In this document: positions 1 to 8,640 of the stretch, in pieces
How the letters are laid out: every line of letters starts with the position of its first letter
Position numbering within the stretch: the first letter of the stretch is position 1
Assembly: GCA_020851235.1 (NCBI GenBank)
Contig: JADZDD010000005.1
Coordinates: forward strand, 1 to 64,000
DNA: 64,000 nucleotides
Origin: Burkholderiales bacterium
GTDB taxonomy: Bacteria; Pseudomonadota; Gammaproteobacteria; Burkholderiales; Casimicrobiaceae
Direction of reading: 5' to 3'
Notes under the pieces: generated by a model
What the model saw: only the letters and a program-made list of their open reading frames with translations
Told to the model about the DNA's origin: nothing
Database searches by the model: none
Translations under genes and position numbers: made by a program

Positions 1-1283
1 AAGCTGCACGTGGCGCCCGGCGCCACCGTCGCGCACGTGTTGGCGGAGACCGCGAATTCGGCGGGAACGCTGCTCACGATGCTCGTCACCGTCACCGCTG
101 CCGCACTGGCATTGGTGAGCGTGACCGCCTGCGGCGCACTCGACGCGCCGACATCGACGGTGGCAAAGGTCACCGTCGCAGGCACGGTGAGCGTTCCGGT
201 CGCCGGACCGGAGATCCCGCTGCCGAGCGCCGTGATGATGTTGGGACTGCCCGCGGCCGAACTCGTGAACGTGATGTTGCCGCTGCGCAACCCCGTGGCC
301 GTCGGCGAGAACGTCACGCTGATCGTGCAGGTCGCCCCGGCGGCGATCGTGCCGCAGGTCGTCGTCGCCGCGAAGTCGGCGGTGCTGGTCGTGACCCCGG
401 CCGTCGTGACGTCACTTGCACCGTTGTTGGTGACGGTGATCGTCACGGGCGCGCTCGTGCCTCCGACCGGCGTTCCCGGGAAGTTGAGCGACGCCGGCGA
501 GAATGCCAGCACCGCCTTGCCGGTGCCGCTCACGTTGATCGCCGCGCTGCCGGCGCCGCTTGCCACCGTCACCGTGCCGACACGCAATCCGCCGGCGCTG
601 GGATTGAAGGCGATGGCGACGCTGCACGACGCGCCGCTCGCGAGCGACGCCCCCGTGCAGGTGTTCGACGTCAACGCGAAGTCCGCGGCATTGCTGTTGC
701 TCACCGTGAGTCCCGACTGCGTGCCGCCGCTCGTGTTCGTCACGGTCACGGTGGTCGCCGCCGACTGCACGCCGATCGGCGTGGCCGGGAAGCTCACGCT
801 CGACGGCGCCGCGGTGAGCGCGGGCGGGATGCCCGGGATGACGGTCACCGTCGCCGCCACGGATGCACCGTCGGACGGACACGTCCAATCCAGCGAAACG
901 CCATCGGTATCCGGATCGTTCCCCTCCAGCCGGTACGACAGCGTGTACGGGAACGACAGCGGCCCGAACGACGCCGCACTGCCGAGCAAGGACATGTCGA
1001 TCGGTCCGCCCGACGCGCCCCCGTTGAACGAGGAGGGAGAAAACGATGAGATGTACTCGACCGGCCCGCCATTGATCACGCGCGACACCGAGATCTGCGA
1101 CGACGCCGAGGGGAGCTTCCACGAGAACTTGCCGGCGGTGAAGTTGAACGTGTTGTTCTTGCACGTCACCTGGACCGGAGGCGTCACCTTGACGTAGTAC
1201 GTCGACGCGTACGCACCGCTGCCGATGCCGAGGAAGCCGGCAGCCAGAAGAATTCGCCAACCATGGCGGAGGAGATGATTCAC
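1..1283 (-). CDS. Exported choice-of-anchor-D repeat protein (3' end beyond window)
   Basis: The frame is open from a GTG at 1283 to the left edge, giving at least 427 residues. GAGG lies about 9 nt upstream of the GTG and no ATG competes. An N-terminal hydrophobic segment (LLAAGFLGIGSGAYA) looks like a Sec signal. The first 140 residues form an unassigned N-terminal domain. Then come roughly 100-residue immunoglobulin-like repeats, each with an FP-x-TP-x-G start, TVTVTN-type strands and an NTC...GASC-type cysteine pair. This is the pattern of choice-of-anchor D (HYDIN/ASPM-SPD-2-like) domains. Such proteins are extracellular or surface-attached, and a C-terminal anchor would lie outside the window. 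The substrate or ligand is unknown. The plus strand is also open here but is only the antisense shadow. Confidence 0.8.
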   Translation of the reverse strand, partial: MNHLLRHGWRILLAAGFLGIGSGAYASTYYVKVTPPVQVTCKNNTFNFTAGKFSWKLPSASSQISVSRVINGGPVEYISSFSPSSFNGGASGGPIDMSLLGSAASFGPLSFPYTLSYRLEGNDPDTDGVSLDWTCPSDGASVAATVTVIPGIPPALTAAPSSVSFPATPIGVQSAATTVTVTNTSGGTQSGLTVSNSNAADFALTSNTCTGASLASGASCSVAIAFNPSAGGLRVGTVTVASGAGSAAINVSGTGKAVLAFSPASLNFPGTPVGGTSAPVTITVTNNGASDVTTAGVTTSTADFAATTTCGTIAAGATCTISVTFSPTATGLRSGNITFTSSAAGSPNIITALGSGISGPATGTLTVPATVTFATVDVGASSAPQAVTLTNASAAAVTVTSIVSSVPAEFAVSANTCATVAPGATCS

Positions 1284-1470
1284 GATCGATGACCTCGAAG
1301 GATTACGAACCCGGATTGCCAAGCGCGGAACCGACGACCCGTGCGTCGTCGCACGAACTCGGTCACGCTTCCGTTGCACGCCGTGGCGAACTTCGCGATT
1401 GTAAGGCGAACGCCGCCGTCGCTGATGGTCGCACCCGCCCTGCGGTACACAAATCCGGATGCACGCAAGC

Positions 1471-1495
1471 GAAGGGCCGCGCGTGGCGGCCCTTC
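1471..1495 (-). terminator. Terminator hairpin of the rpsF-rplI operon
   Basis: A perfect 10-bp inverted repeat, GAAGGGCCGC at 1471-1480 and GCGGCCCTTC at 1486-1495, encloses a 5-nt loop about 50 nt after the rplI stop. The U-tract is poor on the minus strand, so it may be a weak intrinsic terminator or a 3'-end-stabilising hairpin. Confidence 0.55.
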
Positions 1496-1544
1496 TGTCG
1501 TGGGACGGCGACGCGGCACCGCGTCGCCCAAGGAACATCGTCGC

Positions 1545-2003
1545 CTATCCCAGCGTCGATTCCCCCACCACGGTGACCGTGATATTGGCCACCGCATCGG
1601 TGTGCGGCACGACGGCGAGCGCAAAGTCGCCCACCTGCTTCAACGGACCCTGCGGCATGCGCACCATCGCCTTCTCGAGGACGAAACCCTGCGCCTTCAG
1701 CGCAACGACGATGTCGGCGTTGGTGACCGAACCGAAGAGCCGGCCATCCACCCCCGCCTTCTGCACGATGCGAAAGACCTGACCCTCGAGTTTCTCCGCG
1801 AGCGAGCGTGCTGCATCGAGCCGCGCCTGCGCGGCGGCTTCGAGTTCGGCGCGCTGCGCCTCGATGACCTTCAGGTTCTCCGGCGTCGCACGCTTCGCCT
1901 TCCCTTGCGGGATGAGGAAGTTGCGCGCGTAGCCGTTCTTCACCTTGACCACGTCGCCCAGATTGCCGACGTTGGCGACCTTGTCGAGCAGGATGATCTG
2001 CAT
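1545..2003 (-). CDS. rplI: 50S ribosomal protein L9
   Basis: This is 152 residues, close to the usual 148-150 for L9. It begins [19 protein letters not shown], the conserved N-terminal domain that binds 23S rRNA, with the K-x-GYARN-(F/Y)-LIP signature near residue 25. A long helical linker (around residues 40-75) leads to the C-terminal domain. The ATG at 2003 is preceded by GGAGG with 9-nt spacing. It is the last gene of rpsF-priB-rpsR-rplI, 13 nt after rpsR, and a hairpin follows the stop. L9 sits at the base of the L1 stalk and influences reading-frame maintenance. Confidence 0.98.
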   Translation of the reverse strand: MQIILLDKVANVGNLGDVVKVKNGYARNFLIPQGKAKRATPENLKVIEAQRAELEAAAQARLDAARSLAEKLEGQVFRIVQKAGVDGRLFGSVTNADIVVALKAQGFVLEKAMVRMPQGPLKQVGDFALAVVPHTDAVANITVTVVGESTLG

Positions 2004-2016
2004 GATCGAGCGCCTC

Positions 2017-2304
2017 CTAGTGACGGTCGGTGTACGGCAGCAGCGCGAGGAACTGCGCGCGCTTGATCGCCGTGGCGAGTTGTCGCTGCCAGCGCGCCTT
2101 GGTGCCGGTGACGCGGGCCGGCATGATCTTGCCGTTCTCCTGCACGAAATCCTTCAGGACGTCGATGTCCTTGTAGTCGATCTCGGTGGCCTTCTCGGCG
2201 GTGAACCGGCAGAACTTGCGGCGCTTGAACAGCGCGTTGCCGCGATCACGCCGCTTCATGTCCTTCTTGCCTTTGCCTTTACCTCTTCCCATCGGACGGG
2301 GCAT
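2017..2304 (-). CDS. rpsR: 30S ribosomal protein S18
   Basis: This is 95 residues, including a basic Gly/Lys-rich N-terminal extension ([10 protein letters not shown]) before the core. The core shows RRKFCRFT and IDYKD, then an [22 protein letters not shown]-type helix that binds S6 and 16S rRNA. The ATG at 2304 has GAGGAAG 5-6 nt upstream; an internal ATG at residue 5 is a possible alternative. It lies between priB and rplI in the standard operon order. S18 and S6 form a heterodimer in the 30S platform. Confidence 0.97.
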   Translation of the reverse strand: MPRPMGRGKGKGKKDMKRRDRGNALFKRRKFCRFTAEKATEIDYKDIDVLKDFVQENGKIMPARVTGTKARWQRQLATAIKRAQFLALLPYTDRH

Positions 2305-2315
2305 GGTGTCTTCCT

Positions 2316-2624
2316 CTATCGTTTGCTTCGGTTTGCGATGTTCGTGATGTGCAACGCGACGGTGATGCCGGTACGGTAGCGCCTGGCGAGGAAGCCCTCG
2401 CAGCGAAGGTCGCTGCCGACGCTCATCCGGGCCAGCGCCCGCGCGACGTCACCGAAGGCCACGGCGTGCAGCTCGCATTCGACCCGGCGCTCGCCACCGG
2501 CCTCTTCCTGCATCGACGCATGCGTCAGCGTGCAGTCGAGTGCGGGAATTCCGGCGGGCGTGTAGCGAAGGTCGTCGCGGGCGGTGAGCGTGGCGTCGAG
2601 GGTGAGCCGGTTGGCGCCGGACAT
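2316..2624 (-). CDS. priB: Primosomal replication protein N (PriB)
   Basis: This is a 102-residue single OB-fold protein. It starts with an N-x-L-x-L-x-A-x-L strand typical of PriB and single-strand-binding proteins, followed by the conserved [16 protein letters not shown]-type segment and an EC-x-L-HAVAFGD strand. PriB is the homodimeric ssDNA-binding factor that helps PriA and DnaT reload the replisome at stalled forks. Its place between rpsF (15 nt upstream) and rpsR (11 nt downstream) is conserved in beta- and many gammaproteobacteria and supports the assignment. Confidence 0.94.
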   Translation of the reverse strand: MSGANRLTLDATLTARDDLRYTPAGIPALDCTLTHASMQEEAGGERRVECELHAVAFGDVARALARMSVGSDLRCEGFLARRYRTGITVALHITNIANRSKR

Positions 2625-2639
2625 CCGCGCCGGGCGTCG

Positions 2640-3050
2640 CTACGCTGCCGGTGCCGCCGGCGCTGCGGCGTCCGCCGAGCGGGCGGCCTCGCCTTCGCGC
2701 GCTGCTTCGCGCTGGGTGAGCGAGCGCGCCTTCTCTTCCTTCATCATCGGTGACGGCGCGACCTTGGCCTCGGTCGTGGCGACGATCAGGTGACGCAGTA
2801 CCGCGTCGTTGAACTTGAAGGCATGCTCGAGTTCCGAGAGCCCTTCCTGGTCGCACTCGATGTTCATGAGCACGTAGTGCGCCTTGTGGACTTTCTGGAT
2901 GGGATAGGCGAGCTGGCGACGACCCCAATCCTCGAGGCGATGGATCTGTCCCTTGTGATTGGTGACCATGGCACGGTACCGGTCGATCATTCCCGGCACC
3001 TGCTCGCTTTGGTCCGGATGGACGATGAAGACGATCTCGTAGTGACGCAT
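2640..3050 (-). CDS. rpsF: 30S ribosomal protein S6
   Basis: This is 136 residues starting [19 protein letters not shown], the universal S6 start. [16 protein letters not shown] and the VLMNIEC strand follow, then a long, disordered, Ala/Glu-rich tail. AAGGAG lies 10 nt before the ATG at 3050. The frame is open upstream to 3185, but those extra codons lack family similarity and lie in the leader. It is the first gene of the S6-PriB-S18-L9 operon and is probably expressed from the TATACT promoter near 3271. Confidence 0.97.
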   Translation of the reverse strand: MRHYEIVFIVHPDQSEQVPGMIDRYRAMVTNHKGQIHRLEDWGRRQLAYPIQKVHKAHYVLMNIECDQEGLSELEHAFKFNDAVLRHLIVATTEAKVAPSPMMKEEKARSLTQREAAREGEAARSADAAAPAAPAA

Positions 3051-3270
3051 CGGCAGAAATCTCCTTTCGGTCGTGAAGATGACGGCCTCCTGCATCGGGG
3101 TGCGCTGCGCCGGCACGTGGCCGGCCCTGCCGCACACCCCGTGCCGGTCGGCTCCTGACGCGAGGGTCGATGGCGCGGTGCCCATTGGGGTCCGCTCGCA
3201 CCGCCACCCGTCCGGCCGCGGCCGTCGATGGCCTCCCCGTCTGCAGCGGGTGAGGCAAGGTGAACGGGCA

Positions 3271-3305
3271 AGTATAGCAGGTTGCGCCGGTTCGCCGCAG
3301 AGGTG
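3271..3305 (-). promoter_or_regulatory. Candidate promoter of the rpsF operon
   Basis: A good -10 hexamer, TATACT, is read on the minus strand at 3271-3276, in a local dip of GC content. The -35 region is weak (CTGCGG about 17-18 nt upstream). The predicted transcript has a leader of about 210 nt before rpsF. That is long enough for an autoregulatory RNA of the S6:S18 type, although I cannot assign a specific fold. Confidence 0.45.
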
Positions 3306-3323
3306 ACGCCGGTTCGGGAGAGC

Positions 3324-4511
3324 CTAAGGCGACGTCGGGCGCGCGACCGGCGGCGTCGCCATCGCCGCCGCTTCCGCAGCCCGGCCGGCGTCGGGCCACA
3401 CGCCGGCCCCCGACGCCTCGGGTGAGCGGCCGGCGCGGGCCGCGGCGAGCGCCGCCTGGCGCTGCGCCTTGGGAAGGGCGGCCAGTTCGCGCACCGCCGC
3501 GTAGAAGCGCGGCAAGTCCCCGTCCGCGGCATCGAGCAGCGCACGAAACGCAGGGACTTGGGCGGTGTAGAGCCCGACCGAGACGATGCTCGCGTTGTTG
3601 GGGCCGGTGCCATCGATCCCGGCGAACCAGCGTTCGTACCCGGCCAGCCCGGGCTCGCCGGCCTTGGCCGCCTCGTACGCCGCACGCATGCGGGCAAGCG
3701 TCGTCGCCTTGCCGGCGCGCTTGTCGGCGTCGCTCGCCGCACTGGCATACAGCGTCACGAGCTCGTGTCGCGTCGAGCGCAAGAGTTCGCGGAACGCGTC
3801 GCGCAGGCGCTCGGCCCGCGCGTACTGCGCGACGAGCCCGGGATCGTCCTGCGTGGCGATCCAGCGCCGCACCCCGACATCCTCGACGGTCGCGGCAAAG
3901 GACTCGTTGAACTGCGAGTCGTCCTTGACGTAGACGATCTGATGCGCGAGCTCGTGGAACATCATCCGGGCGACCTCGACCTCGGGCCAGCGCACGAACG
4001 TCGACAACACGGGATCGTCGAAGTAGCCCAGCGTCGAATACGCCGCCACCCCCGCCACCCAGACATCGTCGCCGGTCTTCGCCAGTCGCGCCGCCTCGGC
4101 ACGCGCCCCCTGCTCGTCGAAGTAGCCGCGATAGCTCACGCAGCCAGCCACGGGAAAGCACCACTGCCGGCCTTCGAGCGAAAGCGGCGGTGCCGCGAAG
4201 ACGTTCCACACGACGAACGGCCGCTCGACGTCGGCGTACCGCGTGTAGCTCGCGTTGTCGGGAAGGCCGAGCTCGCGGCTCGCGAACGTTCGCATCGCCT
4301 GCACGCGGGCGAGGCGGCGCTTGAGTGCCGCGTCCGGCGACGTCCCGATGACCTCGTCGATCGGCTGCGCGCGGGCGAGGATCGCGAACTGGCCCGCGGC
4401 GCCCTGCCAGTAATAGTCGACCGCGTCGACCGTCCCGCAGCCGGCGAGGCTCGCGGCAAGCGACAACGCCGCGAGCGGCAGCGTGCGGTGCAAGGAGAGG
4501 GAGAGATCCAT
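3324..4511 (-). CDS. Lipoprotein zinc aminopeptidase (COG4324-like)
   Basis: This is 395 residues. A signal peptide ends in an LAGC lipobox, with C25 the predicted lipidated cysteine. The body has YYWQGAAGQ near residue 33 and a run of acidic and aromatic residues. It then shows MMFHELAHQ, with H186, E187 and H190 forming an HExxH zinc site, and NESFA...E at 202-210, where the third ligand is likely. This is the layout of the predicted aminopeptidase family found as a lone lipoprotein in Proteobacteria. It would face the periplasm. The last 50 residues are Ala/Pro-rich and unconserved. It stands alone, divergent from the DUF4124 gene, and its substrate is unknown. Confidence 0.85.
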   Translation of the reverse strand: MDLSLSLHRTLPLAALSLAASLAGCGTVDAVDYYWQGAAGQFAILARAQPIDEVIGTSPDAALKRRLARVQAMRTFASRELGLPDNASYTRYADVERPFVVWNVFAAPPLSLEGRQWCFPVAGCVSYRGYFDEQGARAEAARLAKTGDDVWVAGVAAYSTLGYFDDPVLSTFVRWPEVEVARMMFHELAHQIVYVKDDSQFNESFAATVEDVGVRRWIATQDDPGLVAQYARAERLRDAFRELLRSTRHELVTLYASAASDADKRAGKATTLARMRAAYEAAKAGEPGLAGYERWFAGIDGTGPNNASIVSVGLYTAQVPAFRALLDAADGDLPRFYAAVRELAALPKAQRQAALAAARAGRSPEASGAGVWPDAGRAAEAAAMATPPVARPTSP

Positions 4512-4594
4512 CGAAAGGCGTAGTGCGGCGGGCGCGGCACGCGCGCTATCGTACCCGCCGCTACGACCGACGCCCCGCTCGCTTCGTTCCCATC

Positions 4595-5221
4595 ATGTGC
4601 CGCGCCGAGTTTCCCGGTCTCCACCGCCGCCGACCGCGACGCGATCGAGCGGATCCCTCGAACGAGCCTCCGGTCGCCTTCGCGACGCCACGCACGCTGC
4701 GCTGCACGCGACGGACACTGCGCGCGTTCGACCTCGTCCTCCTTCCGGCCCTCGCCGCGCTCGCGTGCGCCACCGCCGTCCCGGCGCACGCGCAGATCTA
4801 CAAGTGCGCCGGGCGCGCCGGTATCCCGACCTACCAGGGCACCCCCTGTCCACCCGGTCAGGAGCTGCGCAACTTCGCGACCGATCCCGCCGAGGTTTCG
4901 GTCCTGCCGCAGCCGCCCTGGCCACCGTTGGGCACCGGTGCGGCGCCCGGACAGCGTGTCGAGCCACCGGCGGCACGGCCGCGCGGCACCGCGCGCGGCG
5001 AGCGCTCGCGTGGGGGCGACCCGACGCAGCGGCGCTTCCTTGCCGCCGGCATGCAAGCCGGCGAGGTGCTCGCCCGCGCGGGTCCCCCCGACATGAAGGC
5101 CGGGGGCCACAAGTCCACGCGGTGGACGTATCTTCCGCATCCGGGGGACCCGCAGACGCTGACCACCGTCGTCATCGAGCAGGGTCGCGTCGTGGAAGTG
5201 GAACGCAAGGTGGTGCGATGA
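4595..5221 (+). CDS. DUF4124-domain periplasmic protein
   Basis: About 208 residues, with an uncertain start. The ATG at 4595 is used here, but the frame is open from 4523 and no candidate has a clear ribosome-binding site. A hydrophobic segment ([20 protein letters not shown]) ends in a Sec-type AHA cleavage site. IYKC...[14 protein letters not shown], the short DUF4124 motif with two cysteines, follows immediately. The C-terminal third ([11 protein letters not shown] to [10 protein letters not shown]) resembles a SmpA/OmlA-like fold. The stop overlaps the dtd start by 4 nt (ATGA), so the two are co-translated. The role is unknown. Confidence 0.72.
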   Translation: MCRAEFPGLHRRRPRRDRADPSNEPPVAFATPRTLRCTRRTLRAFDLVLLPALAALACATAVPAHAQIYKCAGRAGIPTYQGTPCPPGQELRNFATDPAEVSVLPQPPWPPLGTGAAPGQRVEPPAARPRGTARGERSRGGDPTQRRFLAAGMQAGEVLARAGPPDMKAGGHKSTRWTYLPHPGDPQTLTTVVIEQGRVVEVERKVVR

Positions 5222-5658
5222 GAGTGCTGGTACAACGCGTCAGCGAAGCGGAGGTCCGTGTCGACGGCGAGGTCAGCGGCGCGATCGGGCACGGACTCCT
5301 CGTGCTCGTCGGCATCGCGCCCACGGACACGCCCGCGCACGGCGAGCGGCTCGCGCGCAAGATCGCGAACCTGCGGATCTTCGACGACGACGCCGGCGTC
5401 ATGAACCGCAGCGCCGTTGACGTCGGGGCGGCGATCCTCGCGGTGTCGCAGTTCACGCTCTACGCGGCGACCGACAAGGGCAACCGGCCGTCGTACGTCG
5501 GGGCGGCGCGGCCCGAGGTCGCGCAACCGCTCTTCACGGCCTTCGTCGCGGCCCTCGAGCACATCCTCCTGCGGCGGGTTCCGACGGGAGTTTTCGGCGC
5601 GCACATGCAGGTGCGGCTCGTCAACGACGGCCCGGTGACGATCTGGCTCGAAGCCTGA
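5218..5658 (+). CDS. dtd: D-aminoacyl-tRNA deacylase
   Basis: This is 146 residues, the usual DTD length. It starts [13 protein letters not shown] and keeps the substrate-site motif SQFTLYA near residue 80 and the cross-dimer GPVTIWLE motif at the C-terminus. DTD hydrolyses D-amino acids and glycine wrongly attached to tRNA, so it is a proofreading enzyme. The ATG overlaps the upstream DUF4124 stop. The frame is open much further upstream, to 4483, but that extension is the shadow of the neighbour. Confidence 0.95.
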   Translation: MRVLVQRVSEAEVRVDGEVSGAIGHGLLVLVGIAPTDTPAHGERLARKIANLRIFDDDAGVMNRSAVDVGAAILAVSQFTLYAATDKGNRPSYVGAARPEVAQPLFTAFVAALEHILLRRVPTGVFGAHMQVRLVNDGPVTIWLEA

Positions 5659-5866
5659 CGACGGGCGTGCGGGCCGCGCATCGACCGCGAGCCGCCGGCC
5701 TGCCTTGCAGTTCGCACGACGCTGCGGCAGCATGCCTGCACCGGTGCGGCATCGACGCGGCAAGGCGGCGGGTCGCAGGCCGCCAGCCGACCGCCCTTTC
5801 GCCACCCCGTGTGCCGTGCCCCGGCGGCCGGGTCGCGACGATGCGCGCCCGCCCCACGAACCGTCG

Positions 5867-7564
5867 ATGCAAGCCCTCGTCCCCCGCCGCCCGATGCGCG
5901 ACGCACGCACCCTCGTCGCCGTGGCGCGGGTGATCGCCTTCGGCGCCCTCGCCATCGGCGCCGCGATGTCCGCCGCCGTCGCCGCGCCCGAACTCGCGCG
6001 GGAGGCCGCGCCGCTCACCCCCGATGCGGCGACGCTTCGTCTCGTCGTCGCGCGCCTGCCGGCCACCATCGAACTCGTCGTGGCCGCGCTCGCGCTCGCC
6101 GGATCGATCGGTATCGCCGTGGGCTTCGCCGCGGGCCTCACCCCGGGCTCACGGCTCGACCGCTGGACCGCGACGACCGCGCTCGTGGGTCTGGCGGTGC
6201 CGACGTTCTGGGCCGGGCTCATGTCGATCCTGGTCTTTTCCGTCGTGCTGGGCTGGCTGCCACCGCTGGGGCGCGGTGCCACCGCGACGGTGCTCGGCGT
6301 CGCGTCGAGCCTCTTCACGCTCGACGGTCTGCACCACCTGCTCGCCCCCGCCGCGACGCTGGCCCTCGTGCCAGCGGCGGGCATCGCCGCGCGCGTACGC
6401 CGCGCCACGGCCGAAGCGCGGAAGCTCGATTTCGTCGGCTTCGCGCGGGCCAAGGGCGTGAGCGAAGCGCGCATCGCCTTCGCCCACGTCGGGCGCTACG
6501 TTGCCGGCCGCATCGTCGCGATCATGGGCGCGCAGTTCGGCGCGCTCGTCGCCCTCGCGATCGTGGTCGAGGCGGTGTTCGCATGGCCGGGAACGGGGTT
6601 GCTCCTGCTCGATGCCATCGCCGACTCCGACGCGGCCGGGATCGTCGCCTACCTCGTCGTCACCGTGCCGATCCTCGTTGCGGCATGGCTTGTCGCCTGC
6701 GCGCTTGCGGCCCGCCTCGACCCCCGCCCGCGGCGCGCCCCGCGTGCGGCCTCCCGCGCGAAACGGCAAGGCCTCGCAGTGGGGTTCGCCACGACGTCGC
6801 CGCCGATGCCGGACCCGCGTCGACCCGCGCCGCCGCGTGCAGCGGCGGCGCGGCTGGCCGCCGCCGTGCTGGTGATGCTCGTGGTCGCGGCGCTCCTTGC
6901 GCCGTGGATCGCGCCGCCCGACGTTTCCGACGCTGGCGCGCGCGACCTCGTGGGCGCGGTCCTCTCCGGCCTGCGCACGAGCTTCCTCGTCGCCCTCGCA
7001 AGTGCGACGCTGGCCTTCGCGGTCGGCACGCCGCTCGGCCTGCTGGCCGGATCGATCCACCCCGCTGCGGCAGCACCCATCGTCGGGGTCGTCGGCGCGC
7101 AACGCCTGCTGCCGCCGCTGCTCGTGGCGCTCGTGCTCGTCGCGGTCTTCGGCCCCGGGATCGCTGCCGTCGTCCTCGCGCTCGCGGGAGCGCAGTGGGT
7201 CCATTTCGCGCACGCCGCGCATGCCGCGGCGCGCTCGGCGCAGCACGACCGCTACGTCGACGCCGCCCGCAACCTGGGACTGTCGACGACGCGCATCGCG
7301 CTTCGCCACGTCCTGCCCAACGCGCTGCCGACCCTCGTCACGCTTGCCGCCGTCGCCGCCGCACGGTCGATCGTCTTCGAGGCGACGTTCGCGTTTCTCG
7401 GCGTGGGCCTGCCGGCGGACGCGCCATCGCTTGGCTTCGTCATCGCGAAGGCCATGCCCGCGATCGCGCAGGGCCAGTACGCCGCGAGCATCGTTCCGGG
7501 CGCCGCGATCGTCGTCGCCGCTTCTTGTTTCCGCCTCGTCGCCGATCGCCCGCGCGCAGCGTGA
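5867..7564 (+). CDS. Fused DppB-DppC-type ABC transporter permease
   Basis: This is 565 residues from the ATG at 5867; further starts exist upstream (5705) and at 5894. The N-terminal half is a DppB-type permease, with the EAA-loop motif KLDFVGFARAKGVSEARIAF near residue 185 and the family's C-terminal LDPRPRR. A Pro/Arg-rich linker of about 45 residues leads to a DppC-type half, with RDLVGAVLSGLRTSF and a second EAA loop, DRYVDAARNLGLSTTRIAL, near residue 460. Normally these are two separate genes forming a heterodimeric dipeptide/oligopeptide/nickel import channel. The large periplasmic loop usual after the first DppB helix is very short here. No binding protein or ATPase gene is adjacent. 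The fusion is read in a single uninterrupted frame. Confidence 0.82.
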   Translation: MQALVPRRPMRDARTLVAVARVIAFGALAIGAAMSAAVAAPELAREAAPLTPDAATLRLVVARLPATIELVVAALALAGSIGIAVGFAAGLTPGSRLDRWTATTALVGLAVPTFWAGLMSILVFSVVLGWLPPLGRGATATVLGVASSLFTLDGLHHLLAPAATLALVPAAGIAARVRRATAEARKLDFVGFARAKGVSEARIAFAHVGRYVAGRIVAIMGAQFGALVALAIVVEAVFAWPGTGLLLLDAIADSDAAGIVAYLVVTVPILVAAWLVACALAARLDPRPRRAPRAASRAKRQGLAVGFATTSPPMPDPRRPAPPRAAAARLAAAVLVMLVVAALLAPWIAPPDVSDAGARDLVGAVLSGLRTSFLVALASATLAFAVGTPLGLLAGSIHPAAAAPIVGVVGAQRLLPPLLVALVLVAVFGPGIAAVVLALAGAQWVHFAHAAHAAARSAQHDRYVDAARNLGLSTTRIALRHVLPNALPTLVTLAAVAAARSIVFEATFAFLGVGLPADAPSLGFVIAKAMPAIAQGQYAASIVPGAAIVVAASCFRLVADRPRAA

Positions 7565-7574
7565 CGGCCCTGCG

Positions 7575-8066
7575 TCACTCGAGGAGACTGCGCAGCATCC
7601 ACGCGTTCTTCTCGTGGATCTGCATGCGCTGCGTGAGCAGATCGGCGGTGGGCTCGTCACCGGCCTTGTCCACGGTCGGGAAGATCGCCCGCGCGGTTCG
7701 CACCACCGCTTCGTTGCCTTCGACCAGGAGTCTGATCATCTCGGGAGCCGAGGGTTGGCCCGGTGTCTCCCGGATGCTCGCGAGTTCCACGAACTCGGCG
7801 TACGTTCCCGGCGCCGGATGACCGAGCGCGCGAATCCGTTCGGCGATGAGATCGTTCGCCTGCCACAACTCGTTGTACTGCGTCTCGAACATGAGGTGCA
7901 GCGTGTTGAACATCGGACCGGTCACGTTCCAGTGGAAGTTGTGCGTCTTGAGGTAGAGCGTGTAGGTGTCGGCAAGCAGCTTGGCAAGGCCACCGGCGAT
8001 CTTCGCGCGGTCCTTCGCGTCGATGCCCGTGTCGATGGCCGGGGGACTGACCTTCATCGCTTTCAT
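7575..8066 (-). CDS. dps: Dps family DNA-binding ferritin
   Basis: This is 163 residues. The ferroxidase signature begins [18 protein letters not shown] and continues with the [19 protein letters not shown] helix, which carries the intersubunit iron ligands. [21 protein letters not shown]-terminus completes the four-helix bundle. The dodecamer oxidises and stores iron, protects DNA in stress, and is cytoplasmic. The start is set by AAAGGAG 7 nt before the ATG at 8066. Its stop lies 10 nt from the convergent permease stop. Confidence 0.94.
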   Translation of the reverse strand: MKAMKVSPPAIDTGIDAKDRAKIAGGLAKLLADTYTLYLKTHNFHWNVTGPMFNTLHLMFETQYNELWQANDLIAERIRALGHPAPGTYAEFVELASIRETPGQPSAPEMIRLLVEGNEAVVRTARAIFPTVDKAGDEPTADLLTQRMQIHEKNAWMLRSLLE

Positions 8067-8152
8067 CGGAATGCTCCTTTGGGTGTCGGGATCACCGCGC
8101 ACCGCGTGGGATCGCGGCGCGTCACGCATCATCGTCGCACAAATCGAAACGG

Positions 8153-8551
8153 CTACGCGCGATCGATGGCAATTCGGCCGGGGCCGAATGCCCACACGTA
8201 CAGCACGCCACCCATGATCGCGACGTTCTTCCAGAAATTGATCGAAGTCGCCATCGCCTGGTCGGCGGGCGCATTCCAGAAGGGATGGAACACGAGCGCG
8301 GTCGCGAGGACGAACACGAGGAGCGCCAACGCCGCCCAGCGCGTCTTGTAACCGACGACGAGCAGAAGGCCGCCGCCCAGTTCGATGAGGATTGCGAGCA
8401 CGGTCGCGACCGAGGGCAACGGCAGCCCCTTGCTCGCGATGTAACCGGCCGTGCCGGCGAAGCCGGTGATCTTGCCCCAGCCGGCAGGAATGAAGAGGAT
8501 GGCGATGAGGATGCGCCCGACGAGCGCAGCGAGGTCGCGCAGGAAGCTCAT
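8153..8551 (-). CDS. DoxX family membrane protein
   Basis: This is 132 residues with about four hydrophobic segments. It carries the DoxX pattern: [20 protein letters not shown] at the start, [11 protein letters not shown], then [21 protein letters not shown] and HPFWN. AAGGAA lies 5 nt upstream of the ATG at 8551. Family members act in quinone-linked or redox stress functions, but the precise reaction is not known for most. It lies just upstream of dps on the same strand, 86 nt away, so co-expression in oxidative stress is plausible. Confidence 0.85.
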   Translation of the reverse strand: MSFLRDLAALVGRILIAILFIPAGWGKITGFAGTAGYIASKGLPLPSVATVLAILIELGGGLLLVVGYKTRWAALALLVFVLATALVFHPFWNAPADQAMATSINFWKNVAIMGGVLYVWAFGPGRIAIDRA

Positions 8552-8640
8552 GTCTTTCCTTTCGATCGAATGGACGGCCCGGCCCGCGGCCGGGACTGCG
8601 GCAAGGCGCAGCACGGGACTTCGCCGCACCACTGCGCAGC

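Noticed and set aside
10-1197. 395-residue plus-strand frame
   Set aside because: It is the antisense of the minus-strand repeat protein. Its Val/Ala/Pro-rich composition mirrors the Ig repeats and it has no domain or signal.
2449-4209. 586-residue minus-strand frame across rpsF and priB
   Set aside because: Overlaps real genes in another frame; Arg-rich and without similarity.
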